DNA of 6,882 nt, taken from NCBI GenBank assembly GCA_017743605.1, contig JAGHYO010000118.1, positions 1-6,882 on the forward strand. The letters run 5' to 3'. Made by a program: the position numbers and the translations under genes. The DNA comes from Thermoflexus sp. GTDB taxonomy: Bacteria > Chloroflexota > Anaerolineae > Thermoflexales > Thermoflexaceae. The notes under the pieces were generated by a model. It was not told the DNA's origin and made no database searches. It saw only the letters and a list, made by a program, of their open reading frames with translations. Shown here in pieces: positions 6,475 to 6,882 of this stretch (position 1 is its first letter; the number at the start of each line of letters is the position of its first letter).

Positions 6475-6882
6475 TCAAGGCCATCCCGTCAGGATCGCGG
6501 GCAGCGGGTTCATGGCCAGCCGGAGCGGGGCGATGGCGTAGGTCTTAAACAGCGTCGCCAGGATCGGCAGCGTGCTGGAAGCCTCGAAGTCCCCCCGCAG
6601 GGCAGCCGCGATCGGGGCCAGCCGCCAGGTCCATGGCACCGTCAGGCTGTAAAAGATCATCGTCAGGACCGCCCCCACGAAGACCAGCCACCAGGTGACC
6701 CCCAGCACGCCTCCCAGGATGGGATCCAGAAACCCCAGGAAGAGGATCCGCGTCGCCCGGTAGGAGATGAAGCTTACGATCTCCAGGAGGATGTAGGAGA
6801 TCAGGAAGAGGACGATGTAAAAGAAGATGGCGGTCTCGACGGTGACCACTCCCACGGCGCGCGCGAAGGCGCCCACCAGCGC
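6475..6882 (-). CDS. CvpA-like integral membrane protein, N-terminus cut by the window edge
   Basis: The open frame continues past base 6882, so only the last 135 codons are seen; the GTG at 6876 is probably internal. The visible part has two strongly hydrophobic blocks: ETAIFFYIVLFLISYILLEI and, after a short basic link (SYRATR), FLGFLDPILGGVLGVTWWLV continuing to about Tyr76 of the GTG-started reading. The second block matches the pattern of CvpA-family proteins, where an Asp-x-x-x-Gly-x-x-x-Gly helix (LDxxxGGxxG) follows two or three earlier helices. CvpA is named for its need in colicin V export, but family members are widespread and their true role is poorly defined. The C-terminal 55 residues are amphipathic and end PAILTGWP. 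Being 30 bases upstream of the kinase, it is likely in the same operon. Membrane location is sure; the CvpA assignment is moderate because the N-terminus is missing. Confidence 0.6.
   Translation of the reverse strand, partial: ALVGAFARAVGVVTVETAIFFYIVLFLISYILLEIVSFISYRATRILFLGFLDPILGGVLGVTWWLVFVGAVLTMIFYSLTVPWTWRLAPIAAALRGDFEASSTLPILATLFKTYAIAPLRLAMNPLPAILTGWP

Overview
The window is GC-rich. All genes that I can support lie on the minus strand, so transcription runs from base 6882 towards base 1. The protein style (many Arg, Pro, Leu, Gly and Trp residues, few Lys), the high GC and the gene types suit a thermophilic, GC-rich bacterium. A Chloroflexota member such as a Thermoflexus-like organism is my best guess, but this is an impression from protein style, not a search result.

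In transcription order the layout is as follows. (1) 6882-6475: the C-terminal part of a multi-pass membrane protein resembling the CvpA family, cut by the window edge. (2) 6444-5365: a membrane-anchored PAS sensor histidine kinase, after a 30-base gap. (3) 5404-3908: a protein with an N-terminal membrane anchor or signal, a beta-rich domain and a glycoside-hydrolase-like barrel; its start lies 40 bases inside the kinase gene. (4) 3790-2273: zwf, glucose-6-phosphate dehydrogenase, after 117 non-coding bases. (5) 2276-1554: pgl, 6-phosphogluconolactonase, overlapping zwf by ATGA. (6) 1412-762: a NarL/LuxR-type response regulator, after about 140 non-coding bases. (7) 346-17: a short DCC/DUF393-type thiol-disulfide protein gene interrupted by an in-frame TAA, so apparently a pseudogene.

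Genes 1-3 look like one transcription unit with an envelope or signalling flavour. zwf and pgl encode two consecutive enzymes, the first two steps of the oxidative pentose phosphate pathway, which make NADPH and 6-phosphogluconate; their overlap implies translational coupling. The kinase and the response regulator sit in the same window, but they belong to subfamilies that do not normally pair and are separated by three genes, so I do not treat them as a proven two-component pair.

Bases 347-761 hold no gene that I can defend. This stretch is partly A+T-rich and carries a good sigma70-like minus-strand promoter (515-543), a perfect 8-bp inverted repeat just upstream of it (566-583) and two further GC-rich hairpins. 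The points most worth following up are the interrupted DCC gene, the barrel protein that seems to keep the acid/base Glu but lack the nucleophile Glu of clan GH-A hydrolases, and the 12-bp inverted repeat enclosing a triplicated hexamer inside that gene. I see no clear previously undescribed system here.
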